From positions 124,001 through 188,000 of the forward strand of contig NZ_FOAA01000003.1 of NCBI RefSeq assembly GCF_900109495.1: 64,000 bases of DNA, in the 5' to 3' direction. Shown here one piece after another: positions 26,530 to 35,073 of this stretch. The notes under the pieces are model-generated. The model did not search any database. It had not been told where the DNA came from and worked only from the letters and a program-made list of their open reading frames with translations. Origin of the DNA: Ectothiorhodospira marina (GTDB lineage Bacteria; Pseudomonadota; Gammaproteobacteria; Ectothiorhodospirales; Ectothiorhodospiraceae). The first letter of the stretch is position 1. Each line of letters starts with the position of its first letter. The translations under genes and the position numbers were made by a program.

Positions 26530-27468
26530 ATGACCCTGACCGAATTTCGCTACATCGTCGCGGTGGCCCGCGAACGGCATTTTGGCCGGGCGGCCGAGGC
26601 CTGCCACGTCAGTCAGCCCACGCTGAGTGTGGCCGTGAAGAAACTGGAGGAGGAACTCGGGGTGGTGCTGTTCGAGCGCAGCAAGACGGAGGTGAGTATC
26701 ACCCCGGTGGGGGATCAGGTGGTTCGTCAGGCCCAGCGAGTGCTGGAGGAGGCAGACAGTCTGACCACCATCGCCCGACAGGGGCGGGATCAACTCTGTG
26801 GCCCCCTGCGCCTGGGGGCCATTCACACCATCGGCCCCTATCTTCTGCCCCATCTGGTGCCCGAGGTACACCGGCGCGCCCCCAAACTGCCGCTGATCAT
26901 CGAGGAGAACTACACCGCCCGGCTGGCGGAGAGTCTCAAGCAGGGAGAGCTGGACGCCATCATCGTGGCCATGCCCTTCGAGCAACCCGGCGTGGTCACC
27001 CTGCCCCTGTATTCAGAGCCTTTCGTGGCCGTGCTGCCGGCGGATCACCCCTTGAGCCGACGGCAGAAACTGGACATCAACGAGTTGGCCAGGGAAACCC
27101 TGCTGCTGCTGGGCGCGGGCCATTGTTTCCGGGAGCAGGTATTGCACTTCTGTCCGGACTGCCACGCCACCATGTCCTCGGGCAACAGCATCCAGCACAC
27201 GGTGGAGGGCAGTTCCCTGGAGACCATCCGCCACATGGTGGTCACGGGCATGGGGGTCACCATCCTGCCCTGCTCGGCCGCGGGTGCAGATCGTTATGCC
27301 CAGCACCTGCTCTCCATTCGTCGCTTCCAGGAGCCGGTGCCCACCCGTCAGGTGGCCCTGGCCTGGCGCACCAGCTTCCCGCGCCCCAAGGCCATCGAGG
27401 TGATCCGCCAGGCCATTCTTGACACGCACGTCCCCTGCCTGGAGATGATCGGCGATCCCTCACGGTGA
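26530..27468 (+). CDS. oxyR: Hydrogen peroxide-sensing LysR regulator OxyR
   Basis: A 312-residue LysR-type regulator. An N-terminal winged helix (FRYIVAVARERHFGRAAEACHVSQPTLSVAVKKLEEELG) is followed by an effector domain containing GAGHCFREQVLHFC, where the two cysteines correspond to the redox pair C199/C208 of E. coli OxyR. TMSSGNSIQHTVEGSSLETIRHMV is also typical. Start ATG 26530 gives the family length; the frame is open upstream. Its stop overlaps the convergent pentapeptide gene by 9 bp. No katG or ahpC is adjacent. Confidence 0.93.
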   Translation: MTLTEFRYIVAVARERHFGRAAEACHVSQPTLSVAVKKLEEELGVVLFERSKTEVSITPVGDQVVRQAQRVLEEADSLTTIARQGRDQLCGPLRLGAIHTIGPYLLPHLVPEVHRRAPKLPLIIEENYTARLAESLKQGELDAIIVAMPFEQPGVVTLPLYSEPFVAVLPADHPLSRRQKLDINELARETLLLLGAGHCFREQVLHFCPDCHATMSSGNSIQHTVEGSSLETIRHMVVTGMGVTILPCSAAGADRYAQHLLSIRRFQEPVPTRQVALAWRTSFPRPKAIEVIRQAILDTHVPCLEMIGDPSR

Positions 27469-28392
27469 TTCGCAGGTGCCTATCGAGCCAGAAGCGCAGA
27501 CGCGTCCGTCGGTCCAGAGGGTGCGACTGAGAATGGCGCCCGTCAGATCGGCATGGTCCAGCCGGGCGCCACGCAGGTCGGCATGGCTCAGGTCGGCACC
27601 CGCGAGACGGGTGTCGGTGAGCACGGTTTCCTGGAGCATCGCACCGGTGAGGCGCGCGCCGCTCAGATCAGCCCGGTCCAGCCGGGCGCGCCTGAGGTCT
27701 GCATAACCGAGATCGGCCCCAACCAGGCGTGCTTCCGACAGCTTGGCGCCCAGCAGGTCCGCGTTGCTCAGGTTTGCGCCGGTGAGATCCTGCCCGCGCA
27801 GGTCCATGCCCACCATGCGGCAGTAGCTCCAGTTGACCCCCGGCTGGGCCGGCGCCAGGCAGTCTGCCGCAGCGTCCGGCTCCTGACGGTCCATTCCCAG
27901 CCACAGCAACAACAACAGGCCCAGCAGCCCGACCGCCAGCCCGATCCAGAGGCGCGGCCCCTGCGGGAGATTGCTCGAAGGCTTGGGCGACTGCAGCAAC
28001 TGCACCCGCTGGTAGCGGTGACTGACCAGTTCGGGGGGTTCGGGGCGACGGCGATCGCCCGCCCGCTGATCCGTCTGGGAGGACAGCTCATCGGGATAGG
28101 GTCGGGCCCGACGTTCGGGGGAGCGCTCGTCCTCGCGGCGCTTGGCCTGCAGCAGACGCTCTCGCCCTTCCGGGGTGTCAGTATCGTAGAACTCCACCGG
28201 GATCAGGTGAGGCTGGGAGCGGAGGGCATACCAACGCTGCTGGTCCAGGCTGACCTCGTCATCCATGCGCAGCCGCCCCAGCAATAGGTAGCTGCGGATC
28301 AACCGTTCCGGATAGGGTCCCCTCACCTCTCCATTGCGGCGAGTGAACCAGAGTTGATGCTCATTCTCCATAAGCTCCATGAACTCGGTCAC
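27460..28392 (-). CDS. GYF_2-like domain, TM, periplasmic pentapeptide-repeat protein
   Basis: A 310-residue protein with three parts. Residues about 12-60 resemble GYF_2/DUF4339 domains (WFTRRNGEVRGPYPERLIRSYLLLGRL). A charged linker leads to one TM at about 155-175 (LWIGLAVGLLGLLLLLWLGM). The C-terminal 120 residues are pentapeptide repeats (MDLRGQDLTGANLSNADLLGAKL and continuing ADLxxA units) forming a right-handed beta-helix, flanked by Cys pairs. The positive-inside rule puts GYF in the cytoplasm and the beta-helix in the periplasm. Start is GTG 28392; ATG 28380 or 28371 are alternatives. It is 7 bp after the Slp gene. Function unknown. Confidence 0.78.
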   Translation of the reverse strand: MTEFMELMENEHQLWFTRRNGEVRGPYPERLIRSYLLLGRLRMDDEVSLDQQRWYALRSQPHLIPVEFYDTDTPEGRERLLQAKRREDERSPERRARPYPDELSSQTDQRAGDRRRPEPPELVSHRYQRVQLLQSPKPSSNLPQGPRLWIGLAVGLLGLLLLLWLGMDRQEPDAAADCLAPAQPGVNWSYCRMVGMDLRGQDLTGANLSNADLLGAKLSEARLVGADLGYADLRRARLDRADLSGARLTGAMLQETVLTDTRLAGADLSHADLRGARLDHADLTGAILSRTLWTDGRVCASGSIGTCESP

Positions 28393-28399
28393 GAGGGTC

Positions 28400-28936
28400 T
28401 CAGTTGCTCAGTATGACACCGATACCGATATTGAAACGCGGGCGCGTGTTCACCGGGTCGGCCTCCTGCGGCCACAGGTAATCATTGTCCACTGCCATCA
28501 CGGGGTAACGATAGGGGGTGTCACCCACCTGACCGGTGACGACCTTCTCCAGCCTACCCGTGACCGTAAGCAAACGACCGGGGCTGTAGTCCACGCTTTC
28601 CAGGTAACCGGGCACCCGGGCCATGAAACGCCCTTGCTGCGTACGATCGGTCCGGGGGCGCTGCTGGCGGTCCAGGGGATAGGCCAGAATCTCCACCTGG
28701 GTGGCCTGCTCCAGGTTGCGGGTATTGACGATCATACCGCCCCAGACCACGCGCGCTCCGGCAGCCCCCTCCTCGGACAAGGCCACCTGTGACGGAGTGA
28801 GAGCGGACAGGGTGTCCCGGGTATCGAACTGGGGCCCGGTGGCACAACCTGCCAGTCCCAGGGCCACCAATACCAGCAGCCCCCACCATCCGCATCGGCA
28901 TCGGGGTCGCCAGGTACAAGAGGACATGTCATCCAT
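28400..28936 (-). CDS. Slp-family outer-membrane lipoprotein
   Basis: A 178-residue lipoprotein with lipobox LAGC about 30 residues from the start, followed by the Slp/YeaY domain: VVWGGMIVNTRNLEQATQVEILAYPLD, RFMARVPGYLESVDYSPGRLLTVTGRL and YPVMAVDNDYLWP. Slp is the starvation-inducible lipoprotein family of gammaproteobacteria; its role is unknown. Lys/Ala after Cys suggests outer-membrane sorting. The ATG at 28936 overlaps the HDOD stop by eight bases; ATG 28927 is an alternative. It is likely cotranscribed with HDOD upstream and the GYF-pentapeptide gene downstream. Confidence 0.85.
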   Translation of the reverse strand: MDDMSSCTWRPRCRCGWWGLLVLVALGLAGCATGPQFDTRDTLSALTPSQVALSEEGAAGARVVWGGMIVNTRNLEQATQVEILAYPLDRQQRPRTDRTQQGRFMARVPGYLESVDYSPGRLLTVTGRLEKVVTGQVGDTPYRYPVMAVDNDYLWPQEADPVNTRPRFNIGIGVILSN

Positions 28937-29786
28937 GATCGAGGATCAGGGCCTCTACCTCCACCACCTGATGCTGGGCCCGATCGATGATGGACGGCAG
29001 CACGGAGGGATCAAGGCCAGAGCGCTCCCAGGCCTCGGGCTGGATGGGCGGGGCATCCCTGGGGTCGCGGGTGTCCACTTCGGCCATGTGGGCAACGGTG
29101 TTGGCAATGTGCACCAGGGCCACGGCGGTCTGATGCTCCTTGGCCGCGGTGGGTTCATGATGGTAGCGGATGCAGGCCAGCAGCTTTTCGGGCAGATGCC
29201 AGTGGGCCGCCAATTCACCCCCCACTTGGGCATGGTCATAGCCCAGCACGTCCCGCTCCGCCTTCTGCGGGGGCATGCGACCGGCGTTCTGCAGCCCCAG
29301 CAGGAAGGCCTCGTGGGCCTCATCGGGCTCGCGGTTGAAGATCAGCAAGCGCCCGATGTCGTGCAGCAGACCGGCAATGAACATGGTCTCGCCATCGCGC
29401 ATCTTGAGATCTTCGCTGAGCAACCGGGCCACCAGGCCGCAATAGATACTGTGACGCCAGAAGTCCTCCATGGACATCAGATCGTTGGGGATGCCATCAA
29501 AGGCCTTGGTCACGGTGGTCGCCAGTACCAGGTCGCGGATCTGGCGGGTGCCGATCACCTGTACGGCCCGGGTGATGGTATCGATGCGGTGGGAGAGGCC
29601 GTAGAAGGGGCTGTTGGCCACCTGCAGCAGGCGAATGGTGAGCGCCGGATCCTGGCTGATCACCTGGCCAATATCGGCTGCGGTGGATTCATCATCGTCC
29701 ACCATGGCATTCAAGCGGCTGGCCACCGCGGGCAGAGAGACCAGTCCCGACCCCTGTTCCACCAGTTTTTCAATACTCAGTGACAT
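28929..29786 (-). CDS. HDOD-domain signalling protein
   Basis: A 285-residue cytoplasmic protein consisting mainly of an HDOD domain: LPAVASRLNAMVDDDESTAADIGQVISQDPALTIRLLQVANSPFYG near the start, and FIAGLLHDIGRLL in the middle. HDOD proteins share the HD fold but usually lack phosphohydrolase activity and act in signalling; here some HD-type residues remain (HDIGR, YHHEP), so activity is open. Start ATG 29786 with GGGGGA upstream. It overlaps the Slp gene and is 167 bp downstream of the receiver/coiled-coil gene on the same strand. Confidence 0.88.
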   Translation of the reverse strand: MSLSIEKLVEQGSGLVSLPAVASRLNAMVDDDESTAADIGQVISQDPALTIRLLQVANSPFYGLSHRIDTITRAVQVIGTRQIRDLVLATTVTKAFDGIPNDLMSMEDFWRHSIYCGLVARLLSEDLKMRDGETMFIAGLLHDIGRLLIFNREPDEAHEAFLLGLQNAGRMPPQKAERDVLGYDHAQVGGELAAHWHLPEKLLACIRYHHEPTAAKEHQTAVALVHIANTVAHMAEVDTRDPRDAPPIQPEAWERSGLDPSVLPSIIDRAQHQVVEVEALILDHG

Positions 29787-29953
29787 GCCATCCCCCGATT
29801 CTCCACTGCCAGGCGTGAGCGGGCAGACTCCTCTGGATGATAGACCAGATCACGACGCCCAGGACACGTGACCCCATCATACACCCTCAGCGTTCGGGAG
29901 CATCCTGATGCATGGACAGGAAACACGCTCCTCAACCCTCCCCTCCCCGGGGC

Positions 29954-31528
29954 CTACAGCAGCGCCCCGCCCAGAAAAAATGCCAGCAGCGCCAGGGCAA
30001 CGACACCCACGCCCGCCAGGGCCAGATTGCGCTGGAATCGTCGGCGTTGCTGGTTTTCCTCCCAGCGATGCACCGAGGTGTCGCGGGCGCTCTGGGAGGA
30101 TGGGCGTTCCGGGGAGGTCGGGCGGTCGACGCCATCCAGGGACACCTGATCCGCCGGGCCGGCCGCGGGCTTGGCGGGCTGTTGAGGCGCTGCGTTCTCA
30201 TCCCCCCGGGGCACGGAGCGTTCCAGGGTATCCAGGGCCTCGGAGAGTTGGGCTTCCAGGTGTCTGCGCTTTTCCGCCTCCTGGCGCTGCAGCTCCTGTT
30301 GCTTCTTCTCCAGCAGATTCAGCTCACCGCGCAGGGTACGCACTTCGCCCTGTGAGGTCTCGCGCTCCTGCTCCAGACGTTCCACCCGCGAGATGGCCTG
30401 TACCAGTTCGTCCTCCACCTGCAGACGAGCCAGTTCCGCGGCCTCCGCCCGGGCCTGAAGATTGCCTTGCGGTTCCGCAGGGGCCTCGCCGTTGGAGCTG
30501 GCCAGGGCGCGCTCAGCGGCACCCGTGCGTTCCCGAGCAGATTCCAGTTCAGCCTTGAGTCGGCGTACTTCGTCCGCATCCCCCTCGGCTGGCTCCTGGC
30601 GCAGTTGCTCCAGTTCCTGGCGCAGGGCGTGGAGTTCCTCCTGGGCCTGTTCCCGGGCCGTGGCGGCCTCCCGGACCTGGGCATCGCGCTCCAGCAGTTG
30701 GGCAGAGGCTTCCCGCAGCTCCCCTTGCAACCCTTCCACGCGCTCCTGGGCGCGACTGGCCTCTTCCTGCTGTTCACGCAGCCGGGTACGTAGCTGTCCA
30801 TGGGTCCGTTCGGCCTCTTCCAGGGCCTCGCGACCCTGGGCCAGTTCAGCCTCCAGGGCGGCGATGCGGTCCTTGGCTTCCCGTTCGTCCGAGGTCTGCT
30901 GGCGCAGCATGAGTTCGGTGCGCAGCTGGCGCATGTCTCCCTGTAGCCGTTCCCGTTCCTTGACGGCGGCCCGGGCCTGGGTCTGGGCGTGTTCCAGTTG
31001 CTCGCGCAGGTTCTTGATTTCGGTCTGGGCGTTCGCAAGCGCTGCCGTGTCGGGGTGGGGTTCCGGCACAGGCTGGGTGGTGGGTTCTGCCGGAGGTGTG
31101 AGGGGGGCCGCCGCGTCCCCTGCCAGGAGTTGCTCGGTGGTCTCCAATACATTGTCGGCGCGAAACGGCTTCATCACCACGTCATTGGCGCCGCGCTCGG
31201 CAGCCTTGCGCCGGGTGCCTTCGTCGTCCTCGTTGCCGGTGACGATCACCACGGGGAGGGCTTTGAGACGGGTGTCGTCACTGTCACGAATGCGCTGCAA
31301 CAGGCCGTAGCCGTCCAGCTGGGGCATGGAGAGGTCGGTGAATACGCAGGCGATCCCAGGATTCTGCTCCAGCAGGGTCCAGGCCTCCATGCCGTCGGGG
31401 GCATCCACCACCTGATAGCGCCGCCGCAGGATCTTGTTGAGCGCCTGGCGCATCACCCGGGAGTCGTCCACCACAAGAATCAGTGGTGCGTCATCCTGCG
31501 GCCCGGTGGTATCGGTCGGTGAAGTCAT
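29954..31528 (-). CDS. Receiver-domain protein with long coiled coil and C-terminal tail anchor
   Basis: A 524-residue protein. Residues about 15-135 form a response-regulator receiver with acidic pair VVDDS, phospho-acceptor TDLSMPQLDG, switch Thr (VIVTGN) and Lys (MKPF). Then follow about 290 residues of Gln/Glu/Arg/Ala coiled coil with no domain recognised. A low-complexity linker leads to a final TM (LALAGVGVVALALLAFFLGGALL) that ends the protein. There is no DNA-binding or enzymatic output domain. It is therefore predicted to be a membrane-tethered phosphosensor or scaffold. Start ATG 31528 (M6 of the ORF); 31543 also possible. No histidine kinase is adjacent. Confidence 0.85.
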   Translation of the reverse strand: MTSPTDTTGPQDDAPLILVVDDSRVMRQALNKILRRRYQVVDAPDGMEAWTLLEQNPGIACVFTDLSMPQLDGYGLLQRIRDSDDTRLKALPVVIVTGNEDDEGTRRKAAERGANDVVMKPFRADNVLETTEQLLAGDAAAPLTPPAEPTTQPVPEPHPDTAALANAQTEIKNLREQLEHAQTQARAAVKERERLQGDMRQLRTELMLRQQTSDEREAKDRIAALEAELAQGREALEEAERTHGQLRTRLREQQEEASRAQERVEGLQGELREASAQLLERDAQVREAATAREQAQEELHALRQELEQLRQEPAEGDADEVRRLKAELESARERTGAAERALASSNGEAPAEPQGNLQARAEAAELARLQVEDELVQAISRVERLEQERETSQGEVRTLRGELNLLEKKQQELQRQEAEKRRHLEAQLSEALDTLERSVPRGDENAAPQQPAKPAAGPADQVSLDGVDRPTSPERPSSQSARDTSVHRWEENQQRRRFQRNLALAGVGVVALALLAFFLGGALL

Positions 31529-31720
31529 TGGCCCTTCCCCCATATTCCACGGTGGTTGTTCTGATCTTCAGTATGCCCCGCGGCAAGTGTAGCCGTAACC
31601 CCGGTGAGGTCTCGACCTGTCAGTCTGGTGGGCGCTTCCTTTCGTCGGCGCCTTGATAGCGGCCCCGGGGCGGTTCATCATCAAGCCATCATCATATTCC
31701 ATCTGGGAGGATTGCCTGAC

Positions 31721-32416
31721 ATGTCTGAAACCGTACTCATCACCGGGGCCAACCGCGGCATCGGTCTGGAAATGACCCGTCAGTTCGCCGACGCGGGTTT
31801 TCGGGTGTTTGCCTGTTGCCGCAATCCGGAGAGCGCGCGGGATCTGAGCCGGCTGGCGGCCAGCAAACAGGGCCAGGTGAGCCTGCATCCGCTGGATGTA
31901 ACCCACCCGGCACAGATTCAGGCCATGGTGGACATGCTGGGGGATACGCCGCTGGATATTCTCATCAATAACGCGGGGGCCTTTGGTCCGGCAACGCCTT
32001 TTGGCGATACGGATGTGGAGGCCTGGATGGACACGTTCCGGGTGAACACGGTGGCGCCGCTGAAGATGATGGAGGCGCTGGTAGACCGGGTGGCGGAGAG
32101 TGATCGGCGCCTGATGGTGAACATCACCAGCAAGATGGGCAGCATCGCGGACAATGGTTCGGGCGGCTTGTATGTGTACCGGTCCACGAAGGCGGCCCTG
32201 AACGCAGTGGTGGCCAGCGCGGCGCTGGATCTGCAGCCCCGGGGGATCACGGTGGTGGCGATGCATCCGGGCTGGGTGCTGACGGACATGGGGGGCCCCA
32301 GTGCGGAGATGACGGTCACGGAGAGTGCAACGGCGCTGCGGGGGCTGATGGATGACATCACGCCGGCGGATGCGGGGCGGTTCATGGATATCAATGGGGC
32401 GGATATTCCCTGGTAG
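31721..32416 (+). CDS. Short-chain dehydrogenase/reductase
   Basis: A 231-residue SDR. The Rossmann motif TGANRGIG (residues about 7-14), NNAG, the catalytic Ser (ITSKMGS) and the YxxxK pair in YRSTKAAL are present, followed by HPGWVLTDMGG. It resembles the C-factor/CsgA-like group of SDRs, which use NAD(P)H; the substrate is not predictable. ATG 31721 has GGGAGG ten bases upstream. The FKBP gene begins 17 bp later, so the two are probably one operon. It is divergent from the receiver protein gene. Confidence 0.85.
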   Translation: MSETVLITGANRGIGLEMTRQFADAGFRVFACCRNPESARDLSRLAASKQGQVSLHPLDVTHPAQIQAMVDMLGDTPLDILINNAGAFGPATPFGDTDVEAWMDTFRVNTVAPLKMMEALVDRVAESDRRLMVNITSKMGSIADNGSGGLYVYRSTKAALNAVVASAALDLQPRGITVVAMHPGWVLTDMGGPSAEMTVTESATALRGLMDDITPADAGRFMDINGADIPW

Positions 32417-32433
32417 GGAGTGGGATACCAACG

Positions 32434-33021
32434 ATGCTTGCTTCGCTGTTGCGTAATGTGTTGTTTCTGGCGGTGGTCAGTCTGATCTCGCTGGTGATCA
32501 TTTTTGTGGGTGCCCGCAGTTGTGGGTTGACGCCGGAGCAGCGGGCGGAGGAGGCGTTGTTGGCGGAGTTGAATATTGAGGAGGGGGATGCCTACCGGTC
32601 GGCCAATGCGGCGCGGCCGGGGGTGGTGACGTTGTCCAGTGGCCTGCAGGTGGAGGTGCTGGAGTTGGGTGATGGGCCAGTGCCGGAACGGGAGGACCGG
32701 GTGGTGGTGCATTACCGTGGGATGCATCTGGATGGGCGTGTCTTTGATAGTTCTTATCGTCGGGAGGTGCCGTCCGTGGTGACGGTCGAGGATATGATCC
32801 CCGGTTGGCAGGAGGCATTGGTGAATCTCCCCGCGGGCAGCGAGGCGCGGTTGGTGGTGCCTTATCAATTGGGTTACGGGGGCGGCCGGATGGGGGATGT
32901 GATCGGTCCGGGGGAGACGTTGATCTTTGAGTTGGCGTTGCTGGAGGTGTTGGGGCCGGTGGAGGAAGTTGAGGAGGTGTTGGACCCGATGCAGGAGACG
33001 GTGCCTGGGCTGGGGCGGTGA
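32434..33021 (+). CDS. Membrane-anchored FKBP-type peptidyl-prolyl isomerase
   Basis: A 195-residue protein: N-terminal signal anchor (VLFLAVVSLISLVIIFVGA) followed by a helical segment and an FKBP domain (residues about 85-175) with VVVHYRGMHLDGRVFDSSYR, VPGW-type IPGWQEALVNLPAGSEARLVVPYQLGYG and IGPGETLIFELALLEV. It should assist folding of envelope proteins at proline peptide bonds. Codon use differs from many neighbours, with frequent TTG for Leu and a G/T-rich coding strand. It is cotranscribed with the SDR; an inverted-repeat element follows 20 bp after the stop. Confidence 0.9.
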   Translation: MLASLLRNVLFLAVVSLISLVIIFVGARSCGLTPEQRAEEALLAELNIEEGDAYRSANAARPGVVTLSSGLQVEVLELGDGPVPEREDRVVVHYRGMHLDGRVFDSSYRREVPSVVTVEDMIPGWQEALVNLPAGSEARLVVPYQLGYGGGRMGDVIGPGETLIFELALLEVLGPVEEVEEVLDPMQETVPGLGR

Positions 33022-33040
33022 GTTGGGGCTGGGTGGCAGG

Positions 33041-33154
33041 CCTGTTGGTGCGGGGTATCCCTTTCCGCGGGACGCCGTGAATACGTCCCTGTAGGCTTGG
33101 GCAGCCGCTTCCCGCGGCTGACACCCGCTCCAAGGGATACCCCGCACCAACAGG
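33041..33154. repeat. Family-4 element, copy 1 (perfect 23-bp arms)
   Basis: Outer arms 33041-33063 and 33132-33154 are perfect reverse complements (begin CCTGTTGGTGCGGGGTATC). Inside lie GCGGG/CCCGC, a conserved block GACGCCGTGAATACGTCC ... GTAGGCTTGG, and an inner hairpin CAGCCGC-ttccc-GCGGCTG. This and copy 2 fill the 332-bp gap after the FKBP gene; a run of G follows at about 33330. Confidence 0.85.
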
Positions 33155-33190
33155 CTGGACACATCGTGGTTGGGTTGGTTTCGGGGTCAG

Positions 33191-33306
33191 GTCAGTCGGG
33201 GTGGGGTATTCCTTTCCGCGGGTCGCCGTGAATACGTCCATGTAGGCTTGGGCAGCCGCTTCCTGCGGCTGACACCCGCTCCAAGGAATACCCCACCCCG
33301 ACTGAC
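33191..33306. repeat. Family-4 element, copy 2 (perfect 24-bp arms)
   Basis: Same core as copy 1 but the outer arms (33191-33214, 33283-33306, starting GTCAGTCGGGGTGGGGTATT) differ from copy 1 while matching each other perfectly. The inner hairpin is CAGCCGC-ttcct-GCGGCTG. Confidence 0.85.
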
Positions 33307-33353
33307 CCGGACACATTGGGGCCCTACAGGGGGGGGGGGTTGACCTGAAATTC

Positions 33354-34895
33354 TCAGCGTTTCCAGCGGACGCTGTAGAGGTCCAGGCGGCGGTCGACCA
33401 GGTTGCGGACGCTGCCGTGGGTGCGCAGCTCCTTGAGGTTGTCAAGGTCCAGGTCGGCGATGAGGGTCATCTCGGTGTTGGGGGTGGCTTCAGCTGCCAC
33501 GGCGTCGTGGGGGAAGGCGAAGTCGGAGGGGGTGAACACGGCGGCCTGGGAGTATTGCATGTCCATGTTTTCCACCCTGGGCAGGTTGCCGACGCTGCCG
33601 GAGATGACCACGTAGCATTCGTTTTCGATGGCGCGAGCCTGGGCGCAGCGGCGTACGCGCAGGTAGGCGTTCTTGGTATCCGTCCAGAAGGGGACGAACA
33701 GCACCTGCAGGCCCTGCTCGGCGAGGATGCGGGGCAGTTCGGGGAATTCCACGTCGTAGCAGATGAGGATGCCGATCTTGCCGAAGTCGGTGTCGAAGAT
33801 GCGCACGTCGTTGCCGCCGCGCAGGCCCCAGTAGGCGCGCTCGTCCGGGGTGATGTGCAGTTTGTACTGTTTGTCCCAGCTGCCGTCACGTCGACACAGG
33901 TAGGAGACGTTGCGCAGTTCCTGGTCTTCGTACTCGGGCATACTCCCGGCAACGATGTTGATGTTGTAGGACAGGGCAAGCTTGACCATTTCCTGGCGCA
34001 GGGGCTCGGTATATTCCGCCAGGTGGCGCACGGCCTCGGCCGTGTTTTCCTGATTGAACTGGGCCATCAGGGGGCCGTTGAAGAATTCGGGAAACAGGAT
34101 GATGTCCGACTGGTAACCGGAGACGGCATCCACGAAGTATTCCATCTGCTGCAGCAGGTCATCCAGGGAGTTCAGGGGACGCATCTGCCACTGCACGGCA
34201 CCGACCCGCACCACCTGCTTGGTGCCGCCGATGAGTTTTTCCTTTTCATCGTAGTAGATGTTGATCCATTCCAGCAGGGTGGCGTAGGCCTGGGATTCCT
34301 TGTCGTCGGGCAGGTAGTCGTTGATGATCCGGCGCACGTGGAAGTCGTTGGAAAGCTGGAAGGTGAGCACCGGGTCGATGATTTCCTTGGATTTGACCAG
34401 TTCCACGTATTGTTGCGGGCTCATTTCTTCCCGGTGGTTGTAGTAACCCGGGATGCGGCCACCGGCGACAATGGCGCGCAGGTTGAGCTTTTCGCACACT
34501 TCCTTGCGGGCATCGTAGAGGCGTCGCCCCAAGCGCAGGCCGCGGTATTCGGGATGCACGAAGACATCGACACCATAGAGGGTGTCGCCGTCGGGGTCGT
34601 GGGTGGTGAGGTAACCCTTGCCGGTGATTTCCCAGTAGCGATGCCGGTCGCCCCAGCGGCGGTAGTCGACGATGAGGCTGATGGCAGCGGCCACGACCTT
34701 GCCGTTGTCCTCAATGCAGATCTGGCCTTCAGGGAAGCGGTTGATCTGGGATTCGAACTGTTCCCGGGTCCAGGCACCGTCCAGGCCCTGGTACACCGCT
34801 TCCATGATCTCTTCAATGTCCTTGTAATCATCCACACGCGTATTGCGCAGGGTCAGGCGGTGTTCGTCATGTTCCGATTCGGGTGCGTCCGACAT
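33354..34895 (-). CDS. GNAT acetyltransferase-nitrilase superfamily fusion
   Basis: A 513-residue bidomain protein. The first ~215 residues are a GNAT domain (VFVHPEYRGLRLGRRLYDARKEVCEKLN acetyl-CoA site; IPGYYN). The remainder is a carbon-nitrogen hydrolase of the nitrilase superfamily with the Glu-Lys-Cys triad in ILFPEFF, DKQYKLHI and ILICYDVEFPE. Such fusions are known and annotated as carbon-nitrogen hydrolases of unknown substrate; the GNAT part suggests acyl transfer linked to amide hydrolysis. Start ATG 34895; the ORF runs to 35045 without homology. It is isolated, flanked by family-4 repeats. Confidence 0.88.
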   Translation of the reverse strand: MSDAPESEHDEHRLTLRNTRVDDYKDIEEIMEAVYQGLDGAWTREQFESQINRFPEGQICIEDNGKVVAAAISLIVDYRRWGDRHRYWEITGKGYLTTHDPDGDTLYGVDVFVHPEYRGLRLGRRLYDARKEVCEKLNLRAIVAGGRIPGYYNHREEMSPQQYVELVKSKEIIDPVLTFQLSNDFHVRRIINDYLPDDKESQAYATLLEWINIYYDEKEKLIGGTKQVVRVGAVQWQMRPLNSLDDLLQQMEYFVDAVSGYQSDIILFPEFFNGPLMAQFNQENTAEAVRHLAEYTEPLRQEMVKLALSYNINIVAGSMPEYEDQELRNVSYLCRRDGSWDKQYKLHITPDERAYWGLRGGNDVRIFDTDFGKIGILICYDVEFPELPRILAEQGLQVLFVPFWTDTKNAYLRVRRCAQARAIENECYVVISGSVGNLPRVENMDMQYSQAAVFTPSDFAFPHDAVAAEATPNTEMTLIADLDLDNLKELRTHGSVRNLVDRRLDLYSVRWKR

Positions 34896-35073
34896 GGGGT
34901 GTTGCTCCGGCACAGGATGGGGTTTGGGTGGCCGATTAGGATAGCGGAAAATGCGGTTGACAGGGGGGTGTCGAGGCGCCCCCAGTATGGGGCGGAGGGC
35001 TCGCTGGACGGGCAGGCAGGGGGCTTGCGATACGACTTCGGGCAAGCAGGGAGGACGGGTGGCTTGCGGGACG

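Noticed and set aside
22433..31528. Defence island or prophage in the signalling stretch
   Set aside because: No integrase, capsid, nuclease, toxin pair or restriction gene; all members are chromosomal signalling or envelope families.
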